From contig NC_087064.1 of the NCBI RefSeq assembly GCF_963678635.1, positions 27,444,189 to 27,508,188 on the forward strand: a stretch of DNA of 64,000 nucleotides, read 5' to 3'. Below, piece after piece: positions 21,739 through 31,908 of the stretch (within the stretch, counting starts at the first letter, position 1; the number at the start of each line of letters is the position of its first letter). The position numbers were made by a program, and so were the translations under genes. The notes under the pieces are model-generated. The model worked only from the letters and a program-made list of their open reading frames with translations. It did not search any database and was not told the origin of the DNA. The stretch is from Symsagittifera roscoffensis. Lineage: Eukaryota; Xenacoelomorpha; Acoela; Convolutidae.

Positions 21739-21831
21739 CTATACTACTTTAAAGTCTGCTGATAATCTTCTTTTAGAGCTCATATCTGCGGTTACGCAGA
21801 TCGCAAAGGTGTTGCTGGACAGAATGAAGTC
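21739..21831 (-). pseudogene. Element A copy 2: start of macro domain
   Basis: From the GAC at 21831 the minus strand reads DFILSSNTFAICVTADMSSK, then RRLSADFKVV and a TAG at 21741-21739. This matches, residue by residue in layout, the start of the macro frame at 2294 (DFILTNRTCATAITADMSFR, then ALAADFK). The CVTADM block is closer to the canonical HCVSADM of macro domains than copy 1 is. The rest of the domain is deleted or unreadable. It is independent evidence that the macro ORF is a resident gene of the element. Confidence 0.65.
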
Positions 21832-21953
21832 GCAATCAGCGAATCAGTGATAAAGATGTTCTCCAAATATTCGCTCGATTTTTCGCATTTTGTTTGACCA
21901 AAAGGTGTGACCAAAAACTGGTTCGGGTTCCTCGGTTTCCTCGAGTTTTGGTC

Positions 21954-22632
21954 TCACTTATTTTTTTTCAGCTCCTTAATCAAAAAATTTTGGATGTTTG
22001 TAAATCCTACCCTCACTCCCCATACGAAAATATGTATCGACATTCCCAACGACTCAATATTCCTGAAGTGAACTTTGAGGGGTCTGTCCGTTGCGAGCCA
22101 GCTGAATGTCGGATTTTTCTTCAGAATGTGGTTTATTGCCCATATGTCTACCTTTTGCGAGGTACAATCTTCTTCTCGACTCGCCGGTGGATCGTCCTCG
22201 GGAATACTGTTAGCTTCTTGCCAAAAAATTTTGTCATCCCTGATTATGTGCCACTCATAATCGCACGTCACGTCTCGTATTTCCTCTATTTCTGCTCTCA
22301 ATTATTCCGGTTTTACAGTATCAATTACAAAAACGTCCCCATCGGCCCCCTATTCTTGTGTTCATTGTTAGATTGATATCGAAATTTACTGATTTCTCTA
22401 TTTCATCTTGTTCCAATTTTTTGCAGTCTTCCTCAAGATAGGAACCTTCTTTCGAATTTACATTGATTTTCTCGTTGTCACACAAGCACGAGGCCTCGTT
22501 AGCGTTTTTGTTAATCCGGGTTCCTTTCTCTTTTACATCACAAGACGGTTCCATTACTAGGTTACCTAAGCCCTCCATATTATTCAGAATGCACCATTTT
22601 CTGGCAATGGACGCGCGAATTTGGATTTTCAT
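21954..22632 (-). pseudogene. Element A copy 2: acidic integrase tail
   Basis: Two minus frames (22632-22321 and 22301-21954) are joined by a frameshift. KWCILNNMEGLGNLVMEPSC and DVKEKGTRINKNANEA match DWCIPADMEEKDYLMMDPAC and EVNEKGTRGKNDGNEV of copy 1. MSIHIFVWGVRVGFTNIQNF near the end matches TSMDIFVRGVGVGLTHTEKL. The middle is acidic and poorly conserved, as expected for a flexible tail. Confidence 0.7.
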
Positions 22633-23340
22633 AGTGTGCCGCTCTTCCAGTGTTCAAGCGGTAGAGCCTGCCTTCTTGGTGTACATCTGTGAACGCAAGA
22701 GGTCCCCTCTACTTCTTTAGAAGTTTTTTGGTCACCTTCGGTGAGATGTAGTTTTGATAAAATTAGACATGTTGTCCTACTTCATATGGTTTTGCCCCCA
22801 GGACTTTCTGATCGTGTTGTTTCCGTTCACCCATTTGGGCTCGGGCGGTGATGGCTTCTTCCACGTAAGCTTGCGGTGAAGTCCTCTGTTTATATACCGT
22901 TGTCTGACTGAAAGGTCATGGGGCAACGTTATCTCTAGTTTCAGTGAGTTAGCAAGTGATCGCATGTCTCTTCTGTAGTTGCTGCTTGACATTATACTGC
23001 CTCCGCTAATTTCGTAAAATGATCTACGATCACTACAATCTGATTGTATCCCGAATCTGTCAAGCAGATGATCCGGTGATCAAACTGTACAGTTACATCG
23101 AATTCTGAGCTATCGGTCGACTTCAGAGGAAATTTCATCTTCCTGGGTTCTTTTACTTGTAGGTAAGATAAGCATGCAAAGATCCAAACCTCGCAGGCCT
23201 CTCTCATTCAATGCCAGTCAAAACTTTGTAGCATTCTTTTGTGTACTTTATCCATGCCGTACGATCTAAATAGTACTTCTGATTGATACAGCAGTGGTAA
23301 AAGGATGACATTGTGACTGTGCAAGGTCTCTCTTCATTTT
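22633..23340 (-). pseudogene. Element A copy 2: integrase remnant
   Basis: The minus frame 23207-22992 reads REACEVWIFACLSYLQVKEP, so the final zinc-finger Cys has become Tyr, then FDVTVQFDHRIICLTDSGYN and VDHFTKLAEAV, with the first catalytic Asp in QFDHRI. The remaining core, with the second Asp and the Glu, is deleted. At 22870-22780 a shifted frame reads AITARAQMGERKQHDQKVLG, then AKPYEVGQHV, the C-terminal part corresponding to 1140-1220 of copy 1. Confidence 0.75.
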
Positions 23341-24559
23341 TTTCTTAATACAGGCTAGTACTCCGTCCGCCTTGTGATAAATTAATTCTTTCTAATACAA
23401 TTTGAACTGGTCCAAGATTTTCAACTGTCTTTTTCTAGATTTCTTTTTCTTGTCTTTTTCTAGATCTCTTTCTCATGCCTTTGTCCACGTTAAAATGCTA
23501 CTCGTCACCTTGTTGTTGGCTCTGATAAGATCCGATAGCCTGTATCTAGCTTGAGCGTGTTTTTTTAGCGCAATCATGTGTCCAGTTAAACTCCCGAGAC
23601 AATGCGTTATATCTTTCTTTTTTTCACACAAGGTTCTTTTCAAGATTTTCTTGGTGACTCTCAGGTTCCATGTTGGTTCTGACTTTCTGCTTACACGAAA
23701 GCTGTCGAAGAGCTTTCATCGAGACTGATATCACCTGTAGTTCATGTTATACGCTATACTAATCGTCTTTTAATTGTAATTCACTGTCTTGTTTTCTCGT
23801 TCGGTTTCTGCTGAAATTGTGTTTTCGTTTTCCGTTCAACCATCACTCGTTAATGAATCCCGTTCTGAATCCGACTCCTCAGATTTCCCGAAAAACTATC
23901 CTGGGCACTCTGTTTTGTCAACCATTCGTCCGTTCTTTATTTGAATAGCATTCTCTTCTTCTCTTTCAGGGTTGTCTCTTCCAGTTTTTTCAATGGAATC
24001 TTGCTTACCACTTGATGAACAACTTCGCTCTCGCTTTTTGTCCTCTCGCGTCGTTTCCGAGTCACCCAGACTTTAATAGCTAAATTATCTAGTAGTCGCA
24101 ATCGCGCAGGTTCAACTTGTGTTTTGACTTCTCATTTTTTGGCTAGTGTATCCTTTCGTTTCTAAGGTCTCTCAAACTAAATTTGACTTGAGCAGGATTT
24201 CCATTGCTTCTGCTCTTTTCTTGGCCAGTTAGTTAAACCCTGTCTTTTAGGCAGCTCCGGGTGATCTTCAATTGGCGTCCCGACTTGTCTAGCCACCATG
24301 TCAAAGGTATAATAACGTATTTCCCCTTGGAAAAACTGAAAATCCATCTTTTATCTGGGGTCAATCTGCCTCCCTTTGCTCTTGTCTTATGTAGAACTCT
24401 GTCTTCTTGCTCAAGCTGTCGTCAATTTGATGCTTGACTCTAGTCCCGTGCTCGATGATCATGTTGCAGCCTAGCAGTACATCTAACTATGTAGCTCTGG
24501 TCCATCGAGTTGGTTCTCAACCCTAATAACGCTTTGTTCTCGACCCTTAGTTTGAACAG
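23341..24559 (-). pseudogene. Element A copy 2: decayed RNase H-integrase linker
   Basis: By position this stretch corresponds to the linker at the window start. I cannot read a continuous frame on either strand longer than about 60 codons, and no motif stands out. It is treated as decayed pol sequence. Confidence 0.35.
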
Positions 24560-25870
24560 TTCACTACCCAAGTATGAACGGTACTTTTCTACATTATTTA
24601 CGACTGCAAAAATTTTTGATTGGTTGCTCGGTATTTAATTTCTGTGTTGCTCATGACTTTGCTGCCATAGCCTTATGGCCTCAAGACACTTCTTTCATTC
24701 CACGTCTGCTCTTGATGAAGTGTACCCGATATTGCCAATATCGATGCATCACTATGTAGTACAACGGTTTTTGCTGGCATTCTCAGTACCAGAGCTTGCA
24801 CAGTGTTTTTTCAATTTCTCGAATGCTTCTTCTGAGCTGTCGCTCCATTTGAAATTCTTTATTTTATGCCCAATCAGTTGTTGCGTCGGTTACAACTTGT
24901 CGCCATAGCCCTTGATGAATTTCTTGTTGTAGTTTGCGATACCAGGGAAACTCATCAATTGATTTTTTGTTCTGAGTGATTTCCATCGCGTCCGGATCTG
25001 GTCTTATGCCATCTTTGTCCATCATCCTACCCATTGATCGAGTCTTTTCATATTTTGCATTTTATGCTTTGCAGTTTAGACCGCTCTTTTCATGCAGGCA
25101 AACACGTCATCTAGACGCGGAGACGAGTGTGAGTGTGGCTACTACTACGTCGTCCACGTAACTTTGCTCAAGAAACTTCAAAAACATTACAACACGTATT
25201 TCTTGGTTCATCTTGTCAACGAGTATCTGGAAGGTGGCTGTTGCATTGTACAGGCCAAATGGCCCTTATTTGCTTTTGAACAGCTCTAGTTCTCCAGCTA
25301 TCCAGTTTCCTAAGTTGCACCTGCCAAAATGCGGACTCCAAAACAAGAGTAGTGAAAAATTTTACGACCCCTTGTTTTAAAAGGTTTTCATCTATCCATG
25401 AAGTTATTTAGGCACCTTTCACCATGGTGGAGTTCATGTATCGAAACTCACAACAGAATCTTAATTCATCCCCATTCTTTTTAGCCATCACTGCTACACG
25501 CGCCCACGGTGACGTTGATGGTTCTATCGTATCATACTCTAGTAACATTTGAATTTTTTTCTACACGCATCCGTTTTATGTGGGGTCAATTGCCTTGCCC
25601 TATCATGTATTATGGCCGATTCCTCTGCTTCTGTTTCATGTTTGACGAAATTTCAAGACGTAAAATCAATCCACCTTGTCTCGGAAACATCCTTATTGCC
25701 TTATTGCGACCTAATACCTCCCTGATAGCTTGGAACTGTTCGTCCGTAATCTTCCACTCTAGATTTTTACCTCTAGTAAAGTCGGCAGGTCCATAGCTTA
25801 TTCTGTAGGTGTGGGTCTTTCTTGAAAATTTGAGCAGCTCGAAAGTACAGCAATTGTCTCAGACTTAATT
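24560..25870 (-). pseudogene. Element A copy 2: reverse transcriptase and RNase H
   Basis: On the minus strand, GDELRFCCEFRYMNSTMV (about 25480-25425) is the Gypsy RT fingers/palm start. YVDDVVV (25160-25141) is the catalytic YxDD box. MSFPGIANYNKKFIKGYGDK (about 24950-24890) is the thumb/connection, and LHSDASILAISGTLHQEQ (about 24770-24715) is the start of RNase H with its first Asp. Further RNase H sequence (GYGSKVMSNTEIKY) follows. Stops and frameshifts separate all blocks. These motifs place element A in the Ty3/Gypsy superfamily. Confidence 0.8.
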
Positions 25871-26035
25871 AAATTGCTTTTTCTCGATAGAATCCTTATT
25901 TATTTCGTCGGTTCAAACTACTAAATTTTCTTTCATGATTTGGACAACCGAGAAACTCAGGTTGCTTAAGGTTTTCAATCAATTCACATATAGTTTTCAC
26001 TGGCAGTGCATATCTAAGCTTCCCTCCTCTTTGGT

Positions 26036-26330
26036 ATGTCAAATGCATTCACAAACGCTTTCACGCAGACATTCCCCTTGGTGATCGAGAAAGGTCTTCC
26101 TAAAATGACTATTAGTGTTTTGAACAACGCAAACCTTGTTGTTTTTGCCTTAATCATTGTGATCACCTTGTGGTTTTTCAATTTTCAGCTTAATATTGCG
26201 ACTTCTTTCGTTACGAGTGCTTAATTCTGATCGCTGATTTTTCATTCAATTCTGGTAACCACTATTTTGCGATTTTCTTGCTGTTGTGTGTTTTGTGTAT
26301 ATGTCGTCAAAAATCGCGGTTTAAAAAACT
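26036..26330 (-). pseudogene. Element A copy 2: aspartic protease C-terminal remnant
   Basis: The minus strand reads RFALFKTLIVILGRPFSITK at about 26140-26080. The ILGR block is the conserved third motif of retroelement aspartic proteases (usually ILGRDFL). The catalytic DSG/DTG triplet upstream is not readable. It lies about 550 bases 5' of the RT fingers, as expected for a Gypsy pol. Confidence 0.5.
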
Positions 26331-28130
26331 TCTCAGAAAATTACGGTCGCTTTCGAGCACTTTAAATTTAAGAATTGAACTTACTCAAGACCCTCATTTC
26401 ATCAAATTTCGCTCTCTAGAGATTTGATGAGACAACATTGCGTGCCCGGAAGGCTCGACTGTGCCTTGTAGCAAATGGCACATTCTCACCTGACAACCCC
26501 ATCAACATCCACATTGAAAGCATGATCATAGAATAATCGTCGTCAATATTGGTCCTGAAACAATCTACAGAAATCACAAATCACGTCAGAACTTATTGAC
26601 TCTACCTCATCTCACTGCGTGTGACAATCGGCATTATACTACAACTTCGCTGCCTTACCAAAATTTTAACAAAATTTGTCACGTGAGAATTTTTCTTTAT
26701 TAAAAATCATTTCTGACTTTTAACGCCCTTGAATGATTGAATTTTCTCCGTTTTTGGTTTGAAAAGTTTTGAACATGGCAAGCTTAAGTGTAACGTTTTG
26801 GACTTCTCCTTGCCCAAAATTTTAAAATTGAAAGACTCTGTGGTTAGGAAAAGCACTAGTTATCACCATTTCGAATGAATCTACCCAGAGATTAACAACC
26901 AGATTGCCAGAGCGTGACAGTTTATGTTATCCATATTAAAATAATCAGACAGGCTTAAATATGTAATTATGTTCCGTTATTTGCCCCTGTCGATAAATAA
27001 GTAATGAATCAAAGATTTCATTAGCAATTCAAGCATTCTCAAAATAGGGCGTTAATAAATGCTTCAAGAAAGAAATCAGAGAAAACTGTGAACAAAAGAA
27101 CGTCAATTTTAACTTGGTCAGCTAAATTTTTTCAGTTTCAACGCACTTGACAATCGAAGTTTTCAACTCAATATTCTATTTTCCTACATTTTCTCTCGTC
27201 TTAAGTGTTCAATGGCTTCCCAGTCTGCCAATTCGCTGCTGTCATCCACTCATTGAGTGTCCTCCAGCACGCTCTCAACCTTTTCACAGTTTTGCGGGCC
27301 GTTTTGTATAGTTCAGTTTGCAAGATCCGGTTCTTTGTAAGACCCGATTACGCAAGGCTTTACATCGCCAAGCTTCAAGGTCGTCATGAATGCGTTTCTT
27401 TGGGTCAAATGATCTATTTTGTAGGCCGTGAGCTCTTCATTTAATTGGATTGGTCTGAAGGTATCGGCATTTGCTGACATATGACGCTTTGTAGTCCCGA
27501 ACAGATCTAGGGTAGTCTGTCGGGGCCCATGTCAGGCAAAGTGCTAACCACCGCTCCACTTTCCAGCAAGTTTTTTTTACCGCGAGTTGTCTGCTTTGTA
27601 TATCAAGCATGAGCGCAGCTACGTCAAACCCCTACAGCCTATGTGAACAGCATCTTGATCAGGCAGAACGTCATGCCCAGATAATTGGCGTCAAGCCCAG
27701 TGTCGCAGATGCCACAAGCTTTTGCAGTCTAGAGCTTTGACAATCAATTTGTCGAATATTGAAGACAACCCTATCGTATTTCTGTCACACACAGGACTAA
27801 TCGAAGAGGTTGATGCTCCTTTCTGGTTCTTGTCGTATCTGTGGCATGTTGTGAAATCCAGGTCTGACGTTGTCGATCCCAAGAGACCGATGCAAAGAGG
27901 TAGTCCGTTTTCTCCAGCTTCCCCAGTAGCCTTAGTGACTCTTGAAACTTCAACTGGCTCTGGATATCAATTTTCTTGAGCGAAAGGCGTTTCATGTCTC
28001 GCCTTAAAACATGTACTTGATTTTCTCTCCAATTTGTCCTCTTTTGGACTGATACCGGCCATCAATGCTTTTTTTCTTTTTTTGACCAGAGAGACCAACT
28101 TATTTCTCTGAGCAGTGCTAGTCCTAATTT
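26331..28130 (-). pseudogene. Probable decayed gag/5' region of element A copy 2
   Basis: This region lies upstream of protease on the same strand. Short minus-strand frames occur, such as 27995-27771 and 27882-27691 (CDRNTIGLSSIFDKLIVKAL) and RKIRTSTAQRNKLVSLVKKR at about 28120-28060, which is basic like a gag or nucleocapsid start. No domain can be named. The 26.4-27.1 kb portion is AT-rich without any frame. Confidence 0.3.
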
Positions 28131-28454
28131 TCCGTTTACTAACCATAAATAGCCTAGATAATCTAGTCGCAAGACTGGAAAAGAATACTACTTTTACGCT
28201 GCGAATCCAATCTGATCTTTAAATATGGATAGAAAAATTTCTACTTCTCAGGCGAAATTTATCCATAGCCATTCAAACTGTGTCGCAAAGTGACAAACAG
28301 ATAAATTTAAAAACTTTAAACAATATACAACAAGGACGCCCTACAATTATTGATGACTTTTTATATCAAAACAATGTTCCCGCAATTAAATTAACTAAAC
28401 AATGCTAGCTGTTAAATCGGAATTTATACTGTAAAGTGATGGATTTAATAAAAA

Positions 28455-29015
28455 GTAGTTAAAACCTAATTTCGAACGAAGCTTAGAACAACTTCATGCT
28501 GACCTAGTGGAACTAGCTTCACGGGCCGATTGCGGCGACCGAGAAAGTGAGTGGGTACGGGATATGTTTACCGCTCACATGAACAACGAAAAAAATTGCA
28601 GAGGAATTGTCAGCACAAACACGTACCCCACAGGAGGCATACGAATACGCAGTTCGACGTGAAAAAGGAAAAGAACACAGTAGTATAATGAAAATCAATT
28701 CGATCCGGGGTCAAACAGTGACCCCAAAACAAGAACCGATACATTATGTTAATACACGTGGCAGACAAAACCAACAATACAACCAGAACAATCAGCCAGG
28801 TCGGGCGGTTTTCGCGGCCGACCTTATTCACGTAGACCATAAAACACAAGGGGTCAGCAATATCAACAACAACGAAACACAAATTCCAAACAGTGTTTCA
28901 AGTGTGGAAATCAATATGGTCCAAATCATCTACAATCATGTCCGGCAAAAGACAAAGTTTGCTCAAAATGCGCGAAACGCGGACACTTTCAGGGGCAATT
29001 CGGGGGCACCTAACG
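28455..29015 (+). pseudogene. Element B gag fragment: capsid end and nucleocapsid
   Basis: Readable in three shifting frames: SLEQLHADLVELASRADCGD, then WVRDMFTAHMNNEK (28470-28595); TRTPQEAYEYAVRREKGKEH (28622-28680), Gln/Asn-rich linker; and a knuckle from 28894 (CFKCGNQYGPNHLQSC) followed by CSKCAKRGHF. This is the capsid C-terminal part and RNA-binding nucleocapsid of a Gypsy gag. The same gag is present at 57.1-58.3 kb. It is truncated at both ends and carries frameshifts near 28600 and before 28891, so it is an isolated fragment. Confidence 0.75.
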
Positions 29016-30500
29016 TTTCGATAGGGTTTTAAGATCTTCGGAGAGTACCCCAAATTTTACAAGCTATGGTGTTCCGCATATCATTTAAATTTCCTTAAAC
29101 AAAAATATTTGAGCTAATCAACCCGCACTGTGAGATACAATTGATTTTTGTAAAAGTTGGTTTGGCCCTGAGGGTACCCCAAGTTGAAATCCTCTCAATC
29201 ATGAACCTCAAAAAATGTTTTATTGGAAGGTATTCCCACAAATGGTTGCAGGTCAGGAAAAAACGAAAAAAATATAAATGGTATCAGTGAAAATTACTCC
29301 GACCGGTTCACTGGTCTTCGGATAATTAATGAAAATTTTTTCTAATTTGGCCCTTTTTCACTGACAATGTTAGTTTCCAGTGATTTTGTTTGCATTTTCC
29401 ATTTGAAACATTTGAAAAGCTTGAAACAAGCAGAGTCACTCCTTGCAACAAATATGACCAAAATTTGTTTGAAAAATAACATTTTAGCCAAAATATCTAA
29501 GGTTTGGATCTTCCAAATCCTTCCCTTTTCATTATTAACACCTCTAGTTCATTTCACAGGGCTACAGGGAATGTAATTTAAATCCGATTTATCGATTCAT
29601 GTCGTTACGCTATCAAACTTAACGAGCTTAACAAGTTTTATTGCTTCATTGTTAAAAGTTTCACGTTTTTGCCTTTTTGTATGGACAGACATAAAAAGAA
29701 AAGAAACGAAAAAAGCCCATATTTTTTCTATTTTTTCATTTTTTTCTCTAGATAATTTCATGTCCACTTTCGTTCATAAGGGGGACTCAACTAGGTATTA
29801 ATTATTTGCACAGAAGTTTTTTTTTGCTTTTCAAAAAAATCGGACACGCAAAAACTGTGGTGCCAGTAATTGGGTCAAAAATTAGATAAATATAGACCAA
29901 AAAAGAATTAATTGGTGGATATGGATAGTAAGCAATACTGGGTTTAACCTAACACTAGTCGCACTATCATTTAAACCTTTTATTTACTTAAATAATCGAT
30001 TCAAAACGCTTGTATTGGAAGTTTGCATCTAATCAAGTGTACAAATGTGCCATGTACCAACCTAAGTCTTCAGACGACCTGAATCAGCCCGAAAGTGGTA
30101 TAACGACAACAAAAACCAATTTTAACTGTTCCGGATATTTTTCAGTTGTGTCTATAGCACGTTTCTAGGATTTACATACTACACTTCGGATGTCGGCTGA
30201 ATTATCCAGTGAGGATACTCAACAAAGAACAAAACACTTGATCTATGAGTTGAAAATGATATTGTACAATCTTAAACAACACTAAATAGGGAAACCAGAT
30301 CACATGTTGCCTGGAAACAACAAGTGTCATAATACGTTGTTCATTTTTTTTGCGGTTTTGTAGTATTTTTTGCCAAATTTAAATCTATTCTTGGTTTTTT
30401 CTTAATTATACTCTAGTTGGCTTGGTTTTATGCTTTCTCATATAAGGTTTTCGTTCCTATATCCAAGCCGACCCTAAAATTTTTCTAAAGGCGCCTTTAG
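29016..30500. other. AT-rich noncoding region
   Basis: I see no gene on either strand. There is a repeated GAGNGTACCCCAA motif at about 29040 and 29168, and long A/T runs. It probably holds old repeats that cannot be named. Confidence 0.4.
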
Positions 30501-30785
30501 CGCCAATATATACTAAACTTGAGGGGGAGCGCGGGCCAAAAAAAAACGCGATTACATAAAGTGCCCAAAAACGGCTTTTTTGACTTTTTTCAAAAATTTG
30601 CCTGCGGCGCAGAAAATTTTGCCAAAATAGGGGCAAAACAATGCTTTGGGAGTTCTCGAAAAATCAATTTGGTCGACCTAAAAAAAAAATGGTCGTCAAA
30701 ATTTTCGAAATTTTTTTGAAATTCCGCCCCCCCCCTCGAGAAAATCCTAGATCCGCCCCTGGGTCCTCCCCTAGATTCGCCCCTT
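30480..30785. repeat. G-rich dispersed-repeat-like segment at the BEL insertion site
   Basis: The segment begins near the 12-bp palindrome AAAGGCGCCTTT at 30487 and contains GAGGGGGAGCGCGGGCC and a run of nine C with CTCGAG (about 30726-30742), then CTAGATCCGCCCCTGGG. A minus-strand frame of 70 codons (30802-30590) is simple-sequence Gly/Arg-rich and not convincing as a gene. The BEL element inserted immediately after it. Confidence 0.35.
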
Positions 30786-30790
30786 AAGTT
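30786..30790. repeat. Target-site duplication AAGTT, left
   Basis: AAGTT lies directly before the left LTR and is repeated at 40286-40290 directly after the right LTR. A 5-bp duplication is normal for BEL/Pao integration. Confidence 0.9.
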
Positions 30791-31177
30791 TGTGCGCATC
30801 AATCTCCACGATTATATAAAAAACGGTTTTTAAACACTTTAATTAATGAGTATTTTCTCGGCAAAAAAAATTCTCGGCCAGTATTTGTCCTTGAGACAAA
30901 TTGCTCTTTTTAAAGGTCAGCCTTAATCAAGGCTGAACCAAATTAGAGCGAAAAGACGGTTAAAAAAGGTTTTGGGGGGATCGAACCTGGTTACGGAGCA
31001 TCCCATCAAGTTCGGGCATATTTGAGTGCTAGAAAGGAAATGACCTCGGCGGGATTCGAACCGGCGCCGAACCCGCCGGGACGCACCATGTATACGCTCG
31101 GCTACTGTCCCTATAGGCATTTAGATTTATATGCATTTATACTCTCGCACATTTACGTTTATATTTGCGCTGCAACA
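30791..31177 (-). repeat. BEL 3' LTR, 387 bp, internally deleted
   Basis: It has the same ends as the 5' LTR, but an internal block of about 105 bp is missing at about 30868, where CGGCAAAAAAAATTCTCGGCC replaces it. The last 19 bases of the pol frame extend into this LTR: the pol stop TAA lies at 31161-31159. Confidence 0.9.
31052..31104 (-). promoter_or_regulatory. tRNA-like Pol III A and B boxes in BEL 3' LTR
   Basis: On the minus strand, TAGCCGAGCGTA (31104-31093) resembles an A box and GGTTCGAATCC (31062-31052) is a perfect B box, 30 bases apart. The order and direction match the element. A second B-box-like GGTTCGATCC lies at 30988-30979. No full cloverleaf can be folded, so this is not a tRNA gene. 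Confidence 0.6.
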
Positions 31178-31383
31178 TCCTCCATCCCTAAACAAGGAAG
31201 AACGGGAGCGAGCTTTACGGTCGGGCGGGTCAGTTCGCTCGTAACGGTCTTTATGTCCGCGGATCTCGCGCATCCGTCTTTGCCATAGTGCAGTTTTAGG
31301 ATACGTGCGAGTGGATAATGTCCGCGTGGAGTGTCAGGCTCTATGACCCAAACCAAGTCGCCGGCTTTCAACTTAACGTCTGA
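31159..31383 (-). pseudogene. BEL integrase tail (DUF5641-type) and pol stop
   Basis: In frame after the TAG: KLKAGDLVWVIEPDTPRGHY, PLARILKLHYGKDGCARSAD, LTRPTVKLAPVLP. This is the beta-rich tail typical of BEL/Pao integrases. The natural stop TAA at 31161-31159 lies within the 3' LTR, so coding sequence overlaps the polypurine tract and the first 19 bases of the LTR. Confidence 0.85.
31178..31189 (-). promoter_or_regulatory. BEL polypurine tract
   Basis: The minus strand reads AGGGATGGAGGA directly before the 3' LTR TGTTGC. This is the expected plus-strand priming site. Unusually, it is still inside the pol reading frame, encoding part of GMEDVAAQI. Confidence 0.75.
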
Positions 31384-31908
31384 CTAGTTGTGCCACTTTG
31401 CCCTCCTATTGAGGGAAGGAACGTATTCCCGCATCCACCGTGTCCATATTGCGTTAGCGTATGATTGCGCTCTGGCGAACCGCGTCTTATGGTCGAAGTT
31501 TTCTTCGAAACTTAGCGACGGAAAACTCGCTGCGTGTTGACCAAGGATAAAATGATTCGGGGTCAACGCCTCTAGATCTAGCGGATCGGAACTAACGGCT
31601 GTTATCGGTCTAGCGTTAAGTGATTGCTCAACAAGGCACAGCGTGGTTCTAAGCACCTCCTCAGTTACTCTTCTGTTGCCTAAGATGTCATACAAAACGC
31701 GCTTGACACTCCGAACTAATCGCTCCCAGGAGCCACCATGGTGCGGTGCGCTGGGTGGATTGAATTTCCACTTGATCCCTTTCTGAACAAAAACAGCGGG
31801 TGCGAGCTTGTTCCAACTCTCAACGCAAGCTAAGAGCTTTTTTCTGAGCGCCAACAAAGTTCGTGCCGTTGTCGGACATGATAGTAATCGGAGTACCGCG
31901 ACGTGCAA
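31384..31908 (-). pseudogene. BEL integrase C-terminal half
   Basis: This frame overlaps the previous one and continues the core: LLACVESWNKLAPAVFVQKG, KWKFNPPSAPHHGGSWERLV. Glu62 (codon ending at about 31723) in GGSWERL is the third catalytic residue of the DDE triad. ALTPNHFILGQHAASFPSL follows, and FARAQSYANAIWTRWMREYV starts the DUF5641-type tail. A TAG at 31386-31384 interrupts. Confidence 0.88.

Noticed and set aside
21894-22376. 160-codon + strand open frame
   Set aside because: It is antisense to the minus-strand integrase tail of element A copy 2, which aligns with copy 1; the + frame has no family resemblance.
31022-31120. A possible tRNA gene
   Set aside because: A and B boxes are good, but the acceptor arm does not pair and the sequence lies inside the BEL LTR in both copies.
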